Below, one piece after another: positions 60,452 through 63,745 of a stretch of 63,745 bases of DNA. Each line of letters starts with the position of its first letter. The first letter of the stretch is position 1. The DNA lies in IMG/VR virus record IMGVR_UViG_3300032164_000012, positions 1 through 63,745 of that record. One strand, given 5' to 3'. The notes under the pieces are model-generated. The model searched no databases. It was not told the origin of the DNA and saw only the letters and a program-made list of their open reading frames with translations. This DNA is from a virus. The position numbers and the translations under genes were made by a program.

Positions 60452-61954
60452 ATGAGCGAGGCGCGCCATATCCTGCTTGAGGACGCCAAGAGGACCATTG
60501 CCGACAAGTCCTACGTCGGCGCTCTCATCAGGAAGTGGCGGGACTTCCTGGAGGGGCTCCCGGATCGCTCCGACAAGGAGCGATACAGCCTCGGCGTGAC
60601 CGCGATCTTGATGGAGAACGAGTCGCAGCATCTCCAGGCCATGTCGGAGGAGACGCGGACGCTGAACGTCGGCTCGTTCACGAAGTTCATCTTCCCCATC
60701 CTTCGTCGTGTGTTCCCCAACCTGATCGCCAACGAGATCGTCTCGGTTCAGCCGATGACGGCCCCGGTCGGAGCGGTCTTCTACCTCGACTACGTCTACG
60801 GCACCAACAAGGGCCAGACGCAGCAGGGCTACATCTTCCCGCGTGACTTCGACCGTGACTACTCCTCGGAGTACGTGAACGGCGAGGCGCTCGCGACCGG
60901 CAACGCGGTGGACTACGGCGGAGCCGGCCCCGTCCTTGCGCTGGCTGCGACGCTCGTGTACGTTCCGGTCCGTCCGCTCGACACCGTGCGCGGCTTCTCG
61001 GTCAAGATCGTCGACATCGACCCGGTGACCGGCGCGATCGTGCAGCAGGCGACCGACAACGGTTCCACCGGCTTCACGGGCAATGTGCTGGCGGGCAACA
61101 TCGCCTACACCAACGGCTCGCTGACGGCCTTCCTCTTCACCAACCCGCCGGGCATGAACCACCCGATCCGGGCGCTCTACTACTACGACGCCGAGATGAA
61201 CTCGCGCGTCCCGCAGATCAACCTGGACGTCAAGCAGCAGCCCGTCCAGGCGGTCAGCCGCAAGATCAAGGCGCTGTGGAGCGCTGAGGCGGCTGAGGAT
61301 CTGAAGGCGTTCCACGGGGTCGACGCCGAGACCGAGATGGTCGCGGCTGTTGCCCAGGAGATCGCCCTCGAGATCGATCGCGAGATCATCAACTCGCTCT
61401 ACCTCAGCTCGGGCGGTACGACCGGCACTTTCGACCGCGTCCCTCCGGCGGGCATCAACGAGCTGGATCACCTCCGTGGTCTGATCACTCAGATCGCCAC
61501 GGTTTCCAACCTGATCCACAAGAAGACCCTGCGCGCTCCGGCCAACTGGATCGTCACCAGCCCCGAGGTATCGGCGCTGATCACGCAGCTCCAGACTCAC
61601 GGCGACTTCCGCGCCCTGTGGACCTCGGGCGGCGAGTCCCCCTACGGGCCGGCGGATATGCCCCGCCCGCTCGTCCAGCACGGTCAGTTCGGCATCTACA
61701 AGACCGGCATGCTCAGCAACAAGTGGCTGGTCTACGAAGATCCCTTCTTCCCGCGCGACAAGATGCTGATCGGCCTCAAGGGCTCCAGCTTCCTCGACGC
61801 TGGCTATGCCTGGGCTCCGTACATCCCGCTCCAGGTCACCCCGACCTTCCTCGATCCGGCGGACTTCAGCTTCCGCAAGGGTCTCCGCACCCGCTACGCG
61901 ACCAAGCTCCTGCGCAGCGAGTTCTACGGCCAGGTCGGCATCCAGAACCTCTAG
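60452..61954 (+). CDS. Major capsid protein, T4 gp23-like
   Basis: 500 aa, strong SD (GAGGAGG). NVGSFTKFIFPILRRVFPNLIANEIVSVQPMTAPVGAVFYLDYVYGTNKG (about 73-122) is the gp23 signature; other parts are EDLKAFHGVDAETEMVAAVAQEIALEIDREIINSLY and GFLDAGYAWAPYIPLQ-like C-terminal strands. Forms the prolate or icosahedral head after protease cleavage. The hairpin upstream and the strong SD fit very high expression. Confidence 0.94.
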   Translation: MSEARHILLEDAKRTIADKSYVGALIRKWRDFLEGLPDRSDKERYSLGVTAILMENESQHLQAMSEETRTLNVGSFTKFIFPILRRVFPNLIANEIVSVQPMTAPVGAVFYLDYVYGTNKGQTQQGYIFPRDFDRDYSSEYVNGEALATGNAVDYGGAGPVLALAATLVYVPVRPLDTVRGFSVKIVDIDPVTGAIVQQATDNGSTGFTGNVLAGNIAYTNGSLTAFLFTNPPGMNHPIRALYYYDAEMNSRVPQINLDVKQQPVQAVSRKIKALWSAEAAEDLKAFHGVDAETEMVAAVAQEIALEIDREIINSLYLSSGGTTGTFDRVPPAGINELDHLRGLITQIATVSNLIHKKTLRAPANWIVTSPEVSALITQLQTHGDFRALWTSGGESPYGPADMPRPLVQHGQFGIYKTGMLSNKWLVYEDPFFPRDKMLIGLKGSSFLDAGYAWAPYIPLQVTPTFLDPADFSFRKGLRTRYATKLLRSEFYGQVGIQNL

Positions 61955-61986
61955 ACCTCCAACTCCACCGCCACTTCCGGCAGATA

Positions 61987-62025
61987 ACACGCCGCCTTCG
62001 TCCTTCTGGATGCAGGCGGGCGTGT
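61987..62025 (+). terminator. Possible terminator after the capsid gene
   Basis: Arms ACACGC-C-GCC and GGCGGGCGTGT pair with one bulge, closing a loop of about 18 bases, followed by ACCTTCTT. The U-tract is weak, so efficiency would be partial. The 131-bp gap to the next gene is the longest in the head cluster and also holds a TATAAC box (62046-62051) and palindrome copy 7. Confidence 0.4.
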
Positions 62026-62057
62026 ACCTTCTTGCAGGCTTGAGGTATAACGATCTT

Positions 62058-62073
62058 GCGACCATGTGGTCGC
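62058..62073. repeat. Dispersed palindrome GCGACC-ATGT-GGTCGC (copy 7)
   Basis: Lies six bases after a TATAAC box, close to the expected transcription start, and 13 bases before ATG 62086. Followed by AGGATTCG. Confidence 0.85.
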
Positions 62074-62085
62074 AGGATTCGGACG

Positions 62086-62472
62086 ATGGGCAAGTATCAG
62101 TCGGTCATGGACGAGTTGGAGGATGTTGGGGCGGTCGGGGCGAACATGCTGTTGGGGACGATCTCCACACCAGAGCCTGTTTCGACTCCCCCGACCCGTG
62201 AGGTTCCGTCTCCTGTCGCGAAGCCGGCTCCTGTGAACGATATTGCGGAAGCCGAGGCTTTGCTGAAGAATGCTCGCAGGAACTCCATCGCGCTCGCGCC
62301 TACGCCCGTGCCCTCGCGCGCGGGTGTAGCTGGTGAGGCTCAGCTCTATGGGCAGATCGCATCAGTGCTCGACGTGATGCTCAAGAGCATGGAGACTCTG
62401 CGGGACATCTTCATCCAGCTCCAGGAGATGCACAGTGGAGGACGGAATGCGGATATTCGTGCTGAGAAGTGA
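62086..62472 (+). CDS. Hypothetical head/neck-region protein
   Basis: 128 aa from ATG 62086, preferred over 62056 because the latter lies in the palindrome leader. Pro-rich middle (TISTPEPVSTPPTREVPSPVAKPAPV), helical C-terminus (QLYGQIASVLDVMLKSMETLRDIFIQL). Overlaps the next gene by 26 bases. Function unknown. Confidence 0.6.
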   Translation: MGKYQSVMDELEDVGAVGANMLLGTISTPEPVSTPPTREVPSPVAKPAPVNDIAEAEALLKNARRNSIALAPTPVPSRAGVAGEAQLYGQIASVLDVMLKSMETLRDIFIQLQEMHSGGRNADIRAEK

Positions 62473-62845
62473 ACTGAATCTGGCCTACTTGCCTGGAGTG
62501 GGGCTCATCTATCCGGGGAAGAAGCTCGTCGGAGACGCCTACGCGCGGTTCTCGCCTAACCTGCTGACAGAGGTGCCAGTGGACTATCAGGATCCTGTCG
62601 AGGCTCCGAGCCCTTTGCCGGCTCCGGTCATCACCGAGATCCTGCCAGTCCCTGAAGTGGAGGAGATCGAGATTGTCACCGACCCCTCCCAGATTCGTCC
62701 GCCGCCCCTCGACGAGGAACCCCCTCTTTCGGAGAAAGCTGCCGCCGATTTGCATGCAGCGGTGGACCCGAAGCCTGAACAGCCCGCCAAGCAGGGGTTC
62801 CCTAGCAAGACGCACCAGTTCAAGAAGAAGAGCCTGTACACGTAG
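62447..62845 (+). CDS. Hypothetical protein with Pro/Glu-rich middle
   Basis: 132 aa from ATG 62447 with GGAGG five bases upstream (GTG 62435 is in frame but inside that SD). The N-terminus RIFVLRSELNLAYLPGVGLIYPGKKLV may fold; the rest is Pro/Glu-rich, ending in basic KTHQFKKKSLYT. Function unknown; virion region. Confidence 0.6.
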   Translation: MRIFVLRSELNLAYLPGVGLIYPGKKLVGDAYARFSPNLLTEVPVDYQDPVEAPSPLPAPVITEILPVPEVEEIEIVTDPSQIRPPPLDEEPPLSEKAAADLHAAVDPKPEQPAKQGFPSKTHQFKKKSLYT

Positions 62846-62855
62846 GAGGTAGCCC

Positions 62856-63584
62856 GTGGCCGCTCCACCCCTGATGAACGCCGACCAACTCAAGCTGTGG
62901 ATCTTGCGCACGCTCGGAGCGCCGGTTATCAAGGTTGAGCTGACCGATGATCACCTCATAGATTCCATCGAGGATGCTCGTCGGTGGTTCACCTCCAAGA
63001 AAGGGGTCAAGAGATCGGCAGTGCTGCCCCCTTCGCAGGACGGCTCCTACGATCTTCCGCCAGAGGTCGAGGTGGTGCTGGACGTAGCTTTCACGTCGAC
63101 GCCCTTCGACTTCTCGACGATCTTTGCGCCTTTCATCCTTCCCGAACAGCAGATCCCCTACTCGGTCTTCGCTGCCCAGGCGACCGGCGGCCTGTACTCG
63201 AACTTTGCCCAGCTGCTCCAGTACATCGATACGGCCAAGAAGATCATCAGCGCCGATCAGGACTGGCGGCAGGAGGGCCGACGGCTTTACACGTTCCCGT
63301 CGAGGAGTCCGACCACCGCGTCGTTGATCATCGACTACAAGACCAACCAGGTCACGATCGAGCAGCTTGAGGAGAAGGACCACGACATGGTCAAGCAGTA
63401 CTCGCTGGCCCTAGCTAAGATGCGCCTTGGCCGCATCCGGTCCAAGTACGACGCCTATCCGACGGCACAGGGCTCGGTGACGATGGATGGAGCGACGTTG
63501 CTTGATGAGGCGCGCACGGAGCTAGAGTATCTCAACGAGGCCATTATGCTCTCCTCCTACCCGATGCCGATTCTGATAGGCTAG
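62856..63584 (+). CDS. Neck protein, T4 gp13-like
   Basis: 242 aa from GTG 62856 (SD AGGAGG). NADQLKLWILRTLGAPVIKVELTDDHLIDSIEDARRWFTSK (about 7-48) is the N-terminal pattern of gp13-type neck proteins in T4-like phages, and position after portal and capsid agrees. The rest is mixed alpha/beta. It seals the portal and connects head to tail. The family call rests on the N-terminal pattern and gene order. Confidence 0.68.
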   Translation: MAAPPLMNADQLKLWILRTLGAPVIKVELTDDHLIDSIEDARRWFTSKKGVKRSAVLPPSQDGSYDLPPEVEVVLDVAFTSTPFDFSTIFAPFILPEQQIPYSVFAAQATGGLYSNFAQLLQYIDTAKKIISADQDWRQEGRRLYTFPSRSPTTASLIIDYKTNQVTIEQLEEKDHDMVKQYSLALAKMRLGRIRSKYDAYPTAQGSVTMDGATLLDEARTELEYLNEAIMLSSYPMPILIG

Positions 63585-63590
63585 AAGTTG

Positions 63591-63745
63591 ATGGTCCGCA
63601 AGGTCGAACCCTACGTTGTTCCTGGAGGTCGTGTCGAACCATACAAGACCGAGCTGACTCTGGACGATGTAGAGCGTCCCTTCTTCGACAGCGTTTCGCA
63701 GGAACACGTTCGCATCTTGGGATCGACTCTTGATCTCTACTATCG
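63591..63745 (+). CDS. 5' part of the next gene, possible neck protein
   Basis: ATG 63591, 51 codons to the window edge: MVRKVEPYVVPGGRVEPYK, then TELTLDDVERPFFDSVSQEH and VRILGSTLDLYY. In the slot where T4-like phages keep gp14; only that position suggests a role. Confidence 0.55.
   Translation, partial: MVRKVEPYVVPGGRVEPYKTELTLDDVERPFFDSVSQEHVRILGSTLDLYY

Noticed and set aside
59284-60507. Minus-strand open frame (407 codons) opposite the scaffold region
   Set aside because: Shadow of a Lys/Glu-rich coiled coil; reads as Leu/Asp/Val repeats without a start signal.
60347-62065. Long minus-strand open frame (572 codons) opposite the capsid gene
   Set aside because: Antisense shadow of a GC-rich, strongly biased gene; composition is Arg/Val/Leu/Asp-repetitive, and the + strand clearly encodes the capsid protein.
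1633-62073. Dispersed palindromes as rho-independent terminators
   Set aside because: No U-tract follows most copies, and two are followed directly by AAGGAG and a start codon.
1-63745. tRNA genes
   Set aside because: Intergenic gaps are short, and none shows a cloverleaf or GTTCGA-type T-loop context; nothing supportable was found by eye.

Overview
The window reads as a contiguous piece of a large, strictly lytic-looking tailed phage genome (high G+C by inspection, roughly 60%). I base this on a complete early-to-late layout with no bacterial housekeeping genes: nearly 100 tightly packed genes, all but one on the + strand, commonly overlapping by 1-4 nt (ATGA, TGATG, GTGA), followed by large terminase, portal, prohead protease/scaffold, major capsid and neck genes in T4-like order. 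A lipoprotein with a C-terminal membrane segment (u-spanin architecture) suggests a Gram-negative host. The host cannot be named from the sequence. I see no integrase, no lysogeny cassette, no tRNA and no CRISPR array.

Layout. 1-5.5 kb: small early genes that include three different enzymes of the ADP-ribose world (a DarG/TARG1-like macro domain, an ADP-ribosylglycohydrolase and a NADAR/YbiA protein) plus a receiver-like cREC protein. 5.2-5.5 kb: the only minus-strand gene. 5.6-15 kb: many small, often Cys-rich or coiled-coil proteins of unknown function, a u-spanin candidate and a HARP-like protein. 15-23 kb: thymidylate kinase, family-4 uracil-DNA glycosylase, a KH protein, and a MoxR-type AAA+ ATPase with a VWA partner. 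23-41 kb: replication and recombination (initiator with internal iterons, helicase loader, DnaB-type helicase, primase, ssDNA-binding protein, SF2 helicase, tandem MerR-like protein, RecA-like recombinase, two resolvase candidates, Cas4-like nuclease, SSB, DNA methyltransferase, ParB-like protein). 42.2-47.5 kb: a 1767-aa protein with a kinase-like region and an ADP-ribosyltransferase-like C-terminus. 48.5-51.5 kb: family A DNA polymerase. 51.6 kb to the end: packaging and head genes.

Three genes are interrupted by LAGLIDADG inteins: the DnaB-type helicase and the SF2 helicase at the same P-loop position (GK|T), and DNA polymerase A in motif A just before the catalytic Asp.

Regulation is unusually legible. 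A promoter family with TTGACAATC and an extended -10 (TTGCTACAGT-like), about 16-18 bp apart, recurs through the early and middle regions. Some copies sit so close to the start codon that the mRNA should be leaderless. Others are followed by a short hairpin that abuts the AAGGAG ribosome-binding site. A second dispersed element, GCGACC-ANNT-GGTCGC, occurs six times intact and once degenerate, mostly just before or just after genes.

Working model: early genes neutralise host ADP-ribosylation and remodel the host. An initiator carrying its own origin loads helicase through a DnaC-like loader, as in lambda O/P. Several replication proteins end in an SSB-like -PF tail. T4-like head genes follow. 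Product names come from motifs read by eye, without database searches.
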